Shown: positions 35,017 through 42,905 of the stretch, piece by piece | How positions within the stretch are numbered: position 1 is the first letter of the stretch | Layout: every line of letters begins with the position of its first letter | Assembly: GCA_023398955.1 (NCBI GenBank) | Contig: JAEWRL010000242.1 | Location: 62,001-126,000, forward strand | Reading direction: 5' to 3' | Origin: Pseudomonadota bacterium | GTDB lineage: Bacteria > Myxococcota_A > Polyangia > Polyangiales > Polyangiaceae | Length of the DNA stretch: 64,000 bases | Program-made: the position numbers and the translations under genes | The notes under the pieces: generated by a model | Seen by the model: the letters and a program-made list of their open reading frames with translations, nothing else | The model's database searches: none | Told to the model about the DNA's origin: nothing

Positions 35017-36885
35017 TCAGTTGCAGGATGTCCCAGCGAGCGCAGAGTCAAGGCTGCTGGAAGCGGCCCCCATCGCCTTTGCGCCGTTGATGACGGCCTT
35101 GGCGCCCGCGCAGTTCCCATTGCGCGCCGCGGCCTGGGCGGCACTCGGCGCCCGCGCCCGCACCAGAGCCTGACAGGCGCGCTTCTTCCCTGCATCCGTG
35201 CACCGCTGATACGCCGAGACGGCCCCGGGCACATTGCGTGACCGCGCCGCAGCAATGCACTCGTCGCATGCCGCCGCGCTGCCACCGCTGGACGGAGTCG
35301 TTGCCTGGCCTGCGCCGGTGCTGCCGGGTGCTGAGTCGTTCGATGGCTGGGTGCTGGAACCAGAGGATTGGGTCGTGGTGGTCGCCGGATTGGAGCTACT
35401 GCCACTGGTCGTCCCGGAGCTGGTCGTCCCGGAGCTGGTACTCGTCCGCCTGGGGGACGCCCCTGTTTGGCTAGCGCCGGACGGCTCTTTGTCGCCGGTC
35501 GGAGCGAGCTGTGTCGTGTCCGTCGGCTCGGCGGTGGCTAGCGGCGCAATGGTTTCCACCTCGGCTCCCGCGGAGGACGAAACCTGCTGGATGTTACCCA
35601 AGGCGGTCTCCTCGGCATCAGTTGTGGGACGAAGGAGCACGATGAGGAGAATCAGGCCAACCACCGCGCCAAGACCCGCAAGACCGATCAGCAGTCCTTT
35701 TCGAGAGCCCTTCTTGGGCAGCGACCCCGGCGCTGCCGCGACGGCAACATCAGGGGGAGGTCCGTGGACGGGCGCGCCTGTTCCCAGCATCTCCGGCGAG
35801 ACGCCCGGCATCGCGGCCGTCCGGGCCACACCTGCCGAAAAATCGGGGACTGCTTCCATCGCTGCCGTTGCAGCGCTGCCAACGCCAGCGTCAGTCCCGC
35901 CTGCCTCCCGTTCCACCGTCATGCGAGCGCCCGCCGAGAGCTCTTGAAAGAACTCGCGTACGGAGTGCTGGCGCTCCTCACGATTCTTGGACAGCGCCTT
36001 CATGATGGCCACTCGCATGTGCTCGGGCAGACGGGCGTCCGCACCGACGACCTCCTCCAGCGGCTTTGGCTGCGCCGTCATGTGCTGCGTCGCCCATTCC
36101 CAGGGCGTCTCTGCGTCGAACGGCAGCCTCTTCGTCAGCATTTCATATGCGACCACTGCCAACGAGTAAACGTCACTGCGGCCATCGAGGGCCTTCCCAG
36201 TGAACTGCTCGGGGCTCATGTACGGCGGCGTACCGAGCACCATTCCCTGTTGCGTGAGCTTCTGCTCCTTGTGAGCATCAGCGCTTTCAGTCCGCCCTGC
36301 GATCCCGAAGTCGAGCACCTTCGCGAAGTCGGTCTCGCCAGCTCGTTCAGTGAGGACAATGTTCTCGGGCTTGAGATCCCGATGCACCACGCCCTGCTGG
36401 TGGGCTTCCTCTAGGGCGCCGCAAACCTGGCGCATCACCTTCACGACGCGTTCGGGTGAGAATGGGCCCTGCTTCTCGAGCGCTTCACTGAGCGGCGCGC
36501 CCGAGACGAACTCCATGGCGATGTACAGCGTGCCATCATCCGTGGAGCCAAAGTCGTATACCTTGATGGTGTTCGGATGCTCCAGCTGAGCGACGGTTCC
36601 GCACTCGCGATGGAACCGCGCGAGCACCGACGGATCCTTCGACAAGTGGGGATGCAAAGTCTTGATGGCGACCTTGCGGACTGCAGAGCCCATGTGCTGT
36701 TCACCCTCGTAGACGACGCCCATGCCGCCCTCTCCCAGCACGCGGGTCACCCTGAAGCGCCCGCCAATGACCTGCCCAATGAGAGGATCGTGCTCCGACA
36801 CCGTCCCCGACGGGAGCTGAACCCCACAAGCCGCGCAGAAGCGCGCGCCATCCATATTCTCGTGCCCGCAAGCCTCGCAGTTCAT
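35017..36885 (-). CDS. Transmembrane Ser/Thr protein kinase with N-terminal zinc ribbon
   Basis: 622 residues. A zinc ribbon MNCEACGHENMDGARFCAAC comes first, then a Hanks-type kinase (about 43-315): P-loop VLGEGGMGVVYEGE, Lys75 in VAIKTLHP, catalytic HRDLKPEN (Asp170), LDFGIA and GTPPYMSPEQF. A linker leads to one membrane helix (about 397-418). The extracytoplasmic part is Ser/Thr/Gly-rich (about 420-545), ending in a small domain with about seven cysteines (ACDECIAAARSRNVPGA, QRCTDAGKKRACQAL, CN-end). The domain order implies an outside ligand sensed by the C-terminus. The start ATG 36885 is fixed by the zinc ribbon. FHA proteins at 19972 and 22567 are possible readers of its output. Confidence 0.9.
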   Translation of the reverse strand: MNCEACGHENMDGARFCAACGVQLPSGTVSEHDPLIGQVIGGRFRVTRVLGEGGMGVVYEGEQHMGSAVRKVAIKTLHPHLSKDPSVLARFHRECGTVAQLEHPNTIKVYDFGSTDDGTLYIAMEFVSGAPLSEALEKQGPFSPERVVKVMRQVCGALEEAHQQGVVHRDLKPENIVLTERAGETDFAKVLDFGIAGRTESADAHKEQKLTQQGMVLGTPPYMSPEQFTGKALDGRSDVYSLAVVAYEMLTKRLPFDAETPWEWATQHMTAQPKPLEEVVGADARLPEHMRVAIMKALSKNREERQHSVREFFQELSAGARMTVEREAGGTDAGVGSAATAAMEAVPDFSAGVARTAAMPGVSPEMLGTGAPVHGPPPDVAVAAAPGSLPKKGSRKGLLIGLAGLGAVVGLILLIVLLRPTTDAEETALGNIQQVSSSAGAEVETIAPLATAEPTDTTQLAPTGDKEPSGASQTGASPRRTSTSSGTTSSGTTSGSSSNPATTTTQSSGSSTQPSNDSAPGSTGAGQATTPSSGGSAAACDECIAAARSRNVPGAVSAYQRCTDAGKKRACQALVRARAPSAAQAAARNGNCAGAKAVINGAKAMGAASSSLDSALAGTSCN

Positions 36886-36967
36886 CGCAGCGCCTAGACT
36901 TGCATGAACGCAACCCCGCACGCCAGAGCCTGGGTGACAAAGCTGAGCCCGGATGCGGCAGGGGACA

Positions 36968-37762
36968 TCATCGTCCCTTGTCGTTCCCTGGGCGGCGCTC
37001 TGGGGGCGCATCCGACGGCTCTGGGTGCTCCTGCGGACTCGGGCCAGCAGAGTGGCCAGCAGAGTGGCCAGCAGAGTGGCCGCCCGACTCCCCGCCCGCT
37101 TTGGGCGACGCGATGGCAGGCGGGGGCCAGGGTAAGAGGATCACCTCGCCCGTCTCCCGGTGGACGAGGCGGGCGTAAGTCGCGCGGTCACTCGTCGGGA
37201 TCGACAGCGAGGTGCGAACGTACGCACCGGGAGCAAAGCTCGGCGTCTGTTGTAGCGCCTCACGCTGAGGCCGTGGCTTCGCGCCCGCAAGCAGCGGGAA
37301 ATCGAACCGCACGCGCTCGATGAGTTCCCGCCCCACCCAGAGCTCGAGTGCCCAGCTGCCAAAACGGCGCGGCGTCACGCGCGGATGCGGATACTCCCTC
37401 AAGACGACTCGCTCCACCGTCACGGTACCGTGGTCATAGAGAAACGTGTACTCGTACTGGGTCCGAGATCGCAGTGGCTTCGGATCGGGCGCGCCCGTCG
37501 AGGCCGCGTCCTTGGTTTCCCGCAGCGGTGGGGTGCCGCCAGACTCCGCGGTTGATGGCTCCCCCACCGAGGCCTCCTCTCCTGCACCGCCAGCGGCCCC
37601 CTCTGCGATGCCTACGGGGAGCGTCACGGAAGGGTGTCGCGGAGGAGAGCCGCCCGGCGCGGCGCACCCCCCGGCGGCACCGATCAGGGAGGCGAAGTAG
37701 ATTGCATGTCGTAGGAGTGAAGACACGCGGCCAGCGTAGAGCGGCGAGCACCACTCGGCCAA
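36968..37762 (-). CDS. Putative lipoprotein with His-Ser-Ala-Gly repeats
   Basis: 264 residues. The N-terminal hydrophobic segment ends LIGAAGGC, a likely lipidation site. After a low-complexity Gly/Ala/Glu stretch there is a beta-rich domain (about 105-210: YEYTFLYDHGTVTVERVVL, RRFGSWALELWVGREL, YVRTSLSIPTSDRATYARL). The tail contains three copies of HSAG. The start is TTG 37762 or GTG 37726; neither has a strong ribosome site. It ends 82 bp before the kinase gene on the same strand, so it may be co-transcribed and could be part of the same envelope signalling unit, which is inference. Confidence 0.6.
   Translation of the reverse strand: MAEWCSPLYAGRVSSLLRHAIYFASLIGAAGGCAAPGGSPPRHPSVTLPVGIAEGAAGGAGEEASVGEPSTAESGGTPPLRETKDAASTGAPDPKPLRSRTQYEYTFLYDHGTVTVERVVLREYPHPRVTPRRFGSWALELWVGRELIERVRFDFPLLAGAKPRPQREALQQTPSFAPGAYVRTSLSIPTSDRATYARLVHRETGEVILLPWPPPAIASPKAGGESGGHSAGHSAGHSAGPSPQEHPEPSDAPPERRPGNDKGR
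37042..37081 (-). repeat. Three perfect 12-bp tandem repeats
   Basis: GGCCAGCAGAGT occurs three times in a row followed by GGCC. It encodes the HSAG repeats in the lipoprotein tail. The copies are identical, so this is a likely slippage site; a change of one unit keeps the frame. Confidence 0.9.
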
Positions 37763-37811
37763 TGCTTCTCTTCGGCGTGCACCGAGACGCGCCGCGCGCG
37801 CTCCGGGAGAG

Positions 37812-38828
37812 CTAGGTAGGAGGGATGCGCGGGGCAGACTCGAGCCACCGACGCACGGAGGGAATCATCTCCTGGAGCTGGCGCTCGCGGCCACCACAGT
37901 CCAGCCAAAGGTCGACGAGCTCGGCGGGCCAAGGGCATTCCACGTTCCACTGCTCGCCCTGAATATCGGGGAGCTCCACCCGAGCGGCGTGCAGCGCGAC
38001 CCGCGGCGCGGCAATGACTCGGCCCGCCCCGGTGCTCACGCGGCGAGCACCTCCGTGTTTAGCGTCTCCCAGGAGCGGAACACCTGCCGCCGAACAGTGC
38101 TTCCTGAGCTGGTGAAAGCGACCCGTAACCGGCTGTAGCGCAAGGAGCGCGAGCCCCGAGATCGGCGCACTGGCGCCCCCCACCGAAATGGGAGCGTCAC
38201 CTACTGCCGCTGTGCAGTAACGGGTGCGAGCCGCAACCCGCGCATTACCACGCCCCTGCCGGGAGAGCGGGAAGGTCCACTCTCCGTCGCGGGGTGAGGG
38301 AATCCCGCCCGCAATCCCGCCATACAGCTTGTTGAAACTACCGGCGCGCCGGATCCTTTCGAGGTGTCGGCAGGCTTCCTTGCTAGTCGCAAGGACGACG
38401 ACGCCGCTGACGTCACTATCCAAGCGCGTCGCGGCGTGTACGCGCTGACATCGGGGCTCCAGAAGCGATGGCACGCAAGAGACGACGCTGTCCAAGGCAC
38501 CGCGGCGGTCAGCCTCGGTGGGCATGCCAGCAGGCTTGAAAACGGCGACCAACCCGCGGCGCACAGCTAGCACCTGACAAGCATTGCGCTCCTTACGCCC
38601 TCGACGAACGTCGATTCGGAAACCCGCTGTGACGGGGTGCCCCGCGTTCTGCACCCGCACCCCGTCGACGAAAACCCGGCCATCGCAGATTGCAGCCGCG
38701 AGCCACTCGCCGCAGCCTGGGAGCGCTTGCCCGAGAGGTCCAGCATACCCGGCCCCCACGAAGTACGTCCTGTCGAACCGACTCTCGTCGCTCGACAGCT
38801 TCGCTGAGAGCCCTCGCGCCGCGCTCAT
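37812..38828 (-). CDS. RluA-family pseudouridine synthase
   Basis: Isomerises uridine to pseudouridine in rRNA or tRNA. 338 residues with an N-terminal S4-like part (AAAICDGRVFVDGVRV), then VFKPAGMPTEADRRGALDS, the catalytic motif HAATRLDSDVSGVVVLA (Asp in RLDSDVSG) and VTGRFHQLRKHCSAAGVPLLG. The canonical TGRTHQIR is TGRFHQLR here. The substrate position cannot be assigned. The start overlaps the stop of the upstream small gene (ATGA at 38825-38828). Confidence 0.88.
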   Translation of the reverse strand: MSAARGLSAKLSSDESRFDRTYFVGAGYAGPLGQALPGCGEWLAAAICDGRVFVDGVRVQNAGHPVTAGFRIDVRRGRKERNACQVLAVRRGLVAVFKPAGMPTEADRRGALDSVVSCVPSLLEPRCQRVHAATRLDSDVSGVVVLATSKEACRHLERIRRAGSFNKLYGGIAGGIPSPRDGEWTFPLSRQGRGNARVAARTRYCTAAVGDAPISVGGASAPISGLALLALQPVTGRFHQLRKHCSAAGVPLLGDAKHGGARRVSTGAGRVIAAPRVALHAARVELPDIQGEQWNVECPWPAELVDLWLDCGGRERQLQEMIPSVRRWLESAPRIPPT

Positions 38829-39169
38829 TCGGTTGGACGTCGTCCGATGGTTTGGCGGAGGAGTTCGGTGAGAACGGGGTCGGACTCCAACTGCGCTCGC
38901 AACGTCTTGCGGACGAAATCGAGGTGATCCGCGGGGAGGGAGTCAACTATGTGTCGCGTGGCATCCTGCACTCGAGCATCCAGGTACTGCTCGACGGTGA
39001 GTTCTCCCCGCTGAAGCTGCGCAAGCTCATCGGGGCCCACAGCTCCGCCGGCTTCCGCACCGGGCTCCACGGAGAATGAGTCGGCCGGGCTCGGTTCGGT
39101 GGACGGAGGCGCCTCGATGCCGCGGCTTGCGCCTATTCCACCTGACTTGCCGATTCCGTCGACGCCCAT
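38825..39169 (-). CDS. Small helical protein of unknown function
   Basis: 114 residues. The first 45 are Gly/Ala/Pro/Ser-rich. The rest is helical and acidic: LQRGELTVEQYLDARVQDAT, LPADHLDFVRKTLRAQLESD, PVLTELLRQTIG. I associate this arrangement (a VEQYLD motif followed by DFVRxTLRxQLExDP) with short conserved myxobacterial proteins of unknown role. No signal or membrane segment. It is coupled to the pseudouridine synthase gene by a 4-bp overlap. A 7-bp hairpin (ACCCGAA...TTCGGGT, 39185-39204) lies just upstream of the start. Confidence 0.6.
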   Translation of the reverse strand: MGVDGIGKSGGIGASRGIEAPPSTEPSPADSFSVEPGAEAGGAVGPDELAQLQRGELTVEQYLDARVQDATRHIVDSLPADHLDFVRKTLRAQLESDPVLTELLRQTIGRRPTE

Positions 39170-39359
39170 CTTGTCTCACAATCTACCCGAAACCCACTTC
39201 GGGTGCAGTCACTCCGTTCGACAACGCGGCGGCAGGCGCACCAGACCAGGCACAGTGGAACCCGATCGTGGTGCCGCGTTCATCGTCCACCGCACCGCTC
39301 AGTTGCGAACGCCTCCGGTAATTGGCGCCTTTCGAACTCTCGCGAAACCGACCAGCCAC

Positions 39360-40298
39360 TCAGAACACACCAACCGCGCCCAGTCCGGCACCCTGTGGAA
39401 ACCGAAGTGGCACGAGCGCAACGTTGGTCAAATCATCTCGCACCAGCCAATCCTGACGTTGGCTGACTCCCGTGAGGAAGAGACTGGCTCCAAGCATCTG
39501 AAAAATGCCTGCTCCCGTAAGCAGAGCGTAGGAGACTATTTCGCTCTCGGCCTCATCCACGCAGTCAACGTTGATGTTCTGCGAATCGCAGGGGATCTCG
39601 CGCTGGGCAATAGCCACCCAAGGACCAACGAGGGGCGCGACGAGCCAAGAGGTCCCGTTCTCGAACCCAGCGTTGGAAGCTGCATAGAGCCCTCCCAGGT
39701 ACGAGCTTCCCCAAAGGATCCCCCCGGCTGCCATCAGCAGCCCGCCGCCCCGCGTCTCAACGTGGTACCCGCGAGGCACGGGTTGCCCGTCTAGATAGGG
39801 TAGCATCGGGGGTCGCCACCCGTAGCCCGCGCCTTGCGCCGAGTCGAATCGCGGAAGCATGTCTACTGCGCGGTCTCGCCGAGCCTCCGAGCCGAACGGA
39901 TGGCTGACGCTCGCGGCGCGTCCTTGCGGCCGCGGGGGCGCGCGACGCGCCGCCGGAGGGCGCTCGGGCTGCTTCCGGTTGGGGGTCGCCGATGATCTGG
40001 GCGACTCCTGCCGGAGCGCACGGGGCCGGGCCCGCAGGTCCGCAGCCGGACGCGGTGGTGGTGAGGGACGCCGCGGCACGGGCGAGGCAGTCGCATCACG
40101 GGCTGGCCGTGGTCGAGAGGTGCCGTCGGCTGGCACGGGGAAGGAGCCGGACGACTGGCCACTGGCTGTGGAGGCTGTCGATGCCGTCACAACGGAGAGT
40201 ACCAGTGTGAGAACAACAGCACGGGCTCCGCCGTCGCGGACGCGAGCCGCAACCCGCAGTAGTTTCGCGCTCAAGGGAAATCTACTCGGGGAACCCAT
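39360..40298 (-). CDS. Membrane protein of unknown function with Pro/Arg-rich linker
   Basis: 312 residues starting at ATG 40298, where GGAGG sits 4-5 nt upstream. Residues about 22-48 form a hydrophobic signal or anchor. Residues about 50-150 are rich in Pro, Arg and Ala and probably disordered. The C-terminal part contains LPYLDGQPVPRGYHVETRGG followed by three hydrophobic segments (LLMAAGGILWGSSYLGGLYA, WLVAPLVGPWVAIAQ, ALLTGAGIFQMLGASLFL). The YLDGQPVPxGYHVETR boundary is, as I recall, frequent in Polyangia proteins of unknown function. The region between membrane segments carries two cysteines (IPCDSQNINVDC) that could form a disulfide. Confidence 0.65.
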   Translation of the reverse strand: MGSPSRFPLSAKLLRVAARVRDGGARAVVLTLVLSVVTASTASTASGQSSGSFPVPADGTSRPRPARDATASPVPRRPSPPPRPAADLRARPRALRQESPRSSATPNRKQPERPPAARRAPPRPQGRAASVSHPFGSEARRDRAVDMLPRFDSAQGAGYGWRPPMLPYLDGQPVPRGYHVETRGGGLLMAAGGILWGSSYLGGLYAASNAGFENGTSWLVAPLVGPWVAIAQREIPCDSQNINVDCVDEAESEIVSYALLTGAGIFQMLGASLFLTGVSQRQDWLVRDDLTNVALVPLRFPQGAGLGAVGVF

Positions 40299-40407
40299 CT
40301 CGCCTCCGCTACCTCCAGCATGCACTGTGTACTGAACGGGGTGTGCCGAAAAGCAAGAAACCGCTCACCGGGGCAGTGGATCTTGCTTAGTACAGCTCCC
40401 CAAAAGT

Positions 40408-40909
40408 TCATACCCAGTCAGGTCGAGCCCGAGCCCGGATCCTTGGGGGGACCATGGCGGTCAGCATGGCGACCGTGCGCAGGAGCAGCGTGAAACCCCG
40501 GGACAGAAGCTCCAAATCCGCGTGGTGATTGGACCTGCTTCGAGGATCGCCGCATATTGCGGGGGCCGAGCGGCGTGCCATTCGATAGAAACCGCGCCTT
40601 GTCTCCCGGGGAGATTTGACCAGCGCCTTCGGCGATGTTCAATGCGATCGACGTCGCAGCTCGGCGTAGTTGGTCGACGAGATAGGCTCGACCCTTCGGC
40701 AGCGCCCGGGAGACGCGCTGGCGTGGACTGTATCGGTAGTAGTTGGTCGACGAGATAGGCTCGACCCTTCGGCAGGCTGGTGGCGATTTCGTCGGCGACG
40801 ACCAGGAACTCGATAGCGCGCGATACACATCCAGGCGCTTTGCGAGCTTTCCAGCGATCGCCAGTCGAAGTTGGGCGCAGTCAGGCGTCGGCGCTGAAGG
40901 ATGGTTCAT
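40408..40909 (-). pseudogene. Broken four-helix-bundle (23S rRNA intervening-sequence-type) protein gene
   Basis: Three reading frames together rebuild one protein. It starts at ATG 40909 (MNHPSAPTPD, then AIAGKLAKRLDVYRA). Near 40822 the frame shifts to read EFLVVADEIATSLPKG and YLVDQL. A 73-bp partial duplication then inserts a second copy of LPKGRAYLVDQL, followed by the family core LRRAATSIALNIAEGAG and ISPGDKARF. Two further shifts are needed to reach LEAGPITTRDLELLSRGF and LLLRTVAMLTAMV. The pattern (RRAAxSIxxNIAEG, long C-terminal helix) is that of the four-helix-bundle family. Intact members are about 115-130 residues; their function is unclear. The open 196-codon frame seen in one phase is therefore not a real product. 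Confidence 0.75.
40666..40775 (-). repeat. 37-bp direct repeat with 73-bp spacing inside the pseudogene
   Basis: Identical 37-bp copies lie at 40666-40702 and 40739-40775 with 36 bp of other sequence between them. Each copy contains GGTCGA and TCGACC, 10 bp apart, so each can form a small hairpin. In the minus strand both encode LPKGRAYLVDQL. This is either a tandem duplication with a diverged spacer or an insertion that created a flanking repeat. Confidence 0.85.
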
Positions 40910-41009
40910 CCGCGAGCAGTGCACCGACGTCAAGTCCAACCAATCGGGCTCGGCATTGAAGACACTCCCCAGGCCGGTCCGAGGTATGCGCGCGAGCAGC
41001 GGCGCCAAT

Positions 41010-42026
41010 CTAGAGACCGAACCACGGACCTGGATCGACGAGTTCGCCGTTCTTCCGCACCTCGAAGTAGAGCGTGCCGGTGCCTGCAGAACCCTCGAGA
41101 GTACCCAGGCGGGTCCCGATTGCTACTTCGTCGCCGAGAGAAACCGCGATCAACCCAAGGTTGGCCGACACCGTGAAGTACCCGCCCCCGTGATCAATGA
41201 TCACGGTCTTGCGATAGTCGCCGTAGCGTTCGGCAAAGGCGACTCGCCCCGAGTGGATGGCCCGCACTGCCGAGCCCGCCGCCGCACGTACTTCGAGCCC
41301 AACTCCGCCCGCTCCGGTGCGGAGTACTCGCGTTATCTCGGCACGGCCTGGCACGGGAAACGGCAGTCTTCCCTTGCTCGCTGCGAATCCTCCTGACACC
41401 TCCACGTCATCGTCGGGGCCGATGCCTGCGCTGTACACAGCCGTGTGTGCGGGTTCGTCGCTCCCGATGAAGGCCCTCTGAAAGGCGAGGGCGCGATCTT
41501 GAGCGGCAAGCGCTGAAGCTCTTACGTCCTCTAGAGTACGGCGCTGTGCTTCCAGGGGCAGCCTTCGCGTCCTCACGGCCTCCAACCGCTTCACGAGTTC
41601 CAGGCGCCGAGCAGTGAGCCGATGCTCCAATTCCACGTCACGAGTGAGGGCGCGCCGCACGCGTTCGAGCTTGGCCGCATGCCGTGTCAGCTCGCTCATT
41701 CCGCCCCCTAAAGGCAAGAGGCCCGCTCGAGCCAAGCGCGCGTACTGCCTGCCCGTGAGCAGTCGGCGCTGCCGCAATGCTTGGACCTGATCGGCCGCTT
41801 CGCGCTGCGCGCGCTCCAGGCGCCGCTCATCCGTCTCCAGCTTCGTCAACGCCCGCTGGACTTCGGCGAACGTGGACGGCCACGGCTCCGGTGAGGGGGA
41901 AGAGCTATCTTGGTTGCCGCTGGCCCGAGCGCTCGCTGCAGGGATAGTGCCACCGGCAGTACCGCGCCCGGTGAGCAAGGCCGCGAGAAGCCCGACGATG
42001 ATTCCGCTGCGGAGCACCTTCCCCAT
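41010..42026 (-). CDS. envC: EnvC-like murein hydrolase activator with degenerate LytM domain
   Basis: Periplasmic activator of cell-wall amidases at the division site. 338 residues: signal peptide about 1-25, coiled coil about 50-185 (RRLERAQREAADQVQALRQR and on), LytM/M23 domain about 225-338. The zinc ligands of active M23 enzymes are missing: the YAHL-type motif reads VSANL and the HxH motif reads LYFEVRKNGELVDPGPW, close to E. coli EnvC, which is also inactive as a peptidase. The gene follows ftsX directly (no gap), which supports the assignment. This ftsE-ftsX-envC order joins the ATP-driven gate and its hydrolase activator in one operon. Confidence 0.85.
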   Translation of the reverse strand: MGKVLRSGIIVGLLAALLTGRGTAGGTIPAASARASGNQDSSSPSPEPWPSTFAEVQRALTKLETDERRLERAQREAADQVQALRQRRLLTGRQYARLARAGLLPLGGGMSELTRHAAKLERVRRALTRDVELEHRLTARRLELVKRLEAVRTRRLPLEAQRRTLEDVRASALAAQDRALAFQRAFIGSDEPAHTAVYSAGIGPDDDVEVSGGFAASKGRLPFPVPGRAEITRVLRTGAGGVGLEVRAAAGSAVRAIHSGRVAFAERYGDYRKTVIIDHGGGYFTVSANLGLIAVSLGDEVAIGTRLGTLEGSAGTGTLYFEVRKNGELVDPGPWFGL

Positions 42027-42899
42027 TCAAATCGCCAAGAGCTTGCGGAGACTCACGAGGGCCGACAGGGCCCCCAGCACGCCACCGGAGAGGACCACCC
42101 CCAGCGCTGTGCCAGCGGGTAAGAAACGCGGCGTCAGGCCGAGCAGCGTCCCAAGCTCCGCGTCGAAATGGCTCTTCACCAACAGGAACAGACTGCCCAC
42201 GATGAAGAGAGCCAGCAGCGCACCGAGAGCCCCCTGCGCCGCACCCTCCAGCACGAAGGGTTTTCTCACGTATCCGTCCGTCGCGCCAATGAGCTTGAGG
42301 ATCTCGACTTCCCTGCGACGCCGCTGTAGGGCCATCCGTATCGTCGAGGAGACGACGCTGGCGACCGCGGTGAAAACCACGAGGCACAGCAACGCGGCCG
42401 CGGTGAAGCCGCCAGCGAGCAGCCTCCCCAGTCGCTGACTCCACTCGCCGTAGGTCTCGACAGCCTCCACTTCGGGCAGAGACTCGAGCTGAGTCGCCAT
42501 GCTCGCCGCACGCTCCGTGCTCGCTCCCTGGACGAGGTCCACCTCGATGGACGCGGGAAAGGCCTCATCAGGAAGCTTCTGCAGTACCGGATCGGCGCTG
42601 GCGCTCATGAGCTCGTCGCGAGCGCTCTCAGTTGAAACGAACCGAACGCTCCGGACGCCTCCGGTCTTGCGTAGCGCCTGCTCAATTTCCGCTACCTTCT
42701 CCCGAGCCGTGTTGGGGGCGAGATAGACGGACAGGCGCCCCAGTCCCTCCCAGCGCTGGCGCAGGTCTTGGACATTGACGACAACGAGGGTCGTAGCCGC
42801 GAGGCAGACGAACGCGACAGCGACCGAGAAGACACTCAGCACGTACAGCTGCCAATCGTTGCGACATCCTCGCCATGCCCGTTGAACCGCTGTCATCAT
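42027..42899 (-). CDS. ftsX: Cell division protein FtsX
   Basis: Membrane partner of FtsE. 290 residues with four hydrophobic segments (about 18-42, 168-192, 215-243 and 262-285) and a periplasmic loop between the first two (VSVYLAPNTAREKVAEIEQ onward). The loop includes FVSTESARDELM and LPEVEAVETYGEWSQRL; the cytoplasmic part REVEILKLIGATDGYVRKPF is the typical FtsX stretch before TM3. It lies 6 bp after ftsE and abuts the envC-like gene. The loop is expected to bind the EnvC coiled coil. Confidence 0.92.
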   Translation of the reverse strand: MMTAVQRAWRGCRNDWQLYVLSVFSVAVAFVCLAATTLVVVNVQDLRQRWEGLGRLSVYLAPNTAREKVAEIEQALRKTGGVRSVRFVSTESARDELMSASADPVLQKLPDEAFPASIEVDLVQGASTERAASMATQLESLPEVEAVETYGEWSQRLGRLLAGGFTAAALLCLVVFTAVASVVSSTIRMALQRRRREVEILKLIGATDGYVRKPFVLEGAAQGALGALLALFIVGSLFLLVKSHFDAELGTLLGLTPRFLPAGTALGVVLSGGVLGALSALVSLRKLLAI

Positions 42900-42905
42900 A
42901 CCCCC

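Noticed and set aside
34881..35405. Minus-strand frame of 174 codons at the end of the Ser/Thr kinase gene
   Set aside because: Phase-shifted shadow of the kinase C-terminus, Arg/Pro-rich and without start signal.
40418..41008. 196-codon minus-strand open frame as an intact gene
   Set aside because: Its family motifs appear in three phases and include an internal duplication, so the open phase is only part of a decayed gene.
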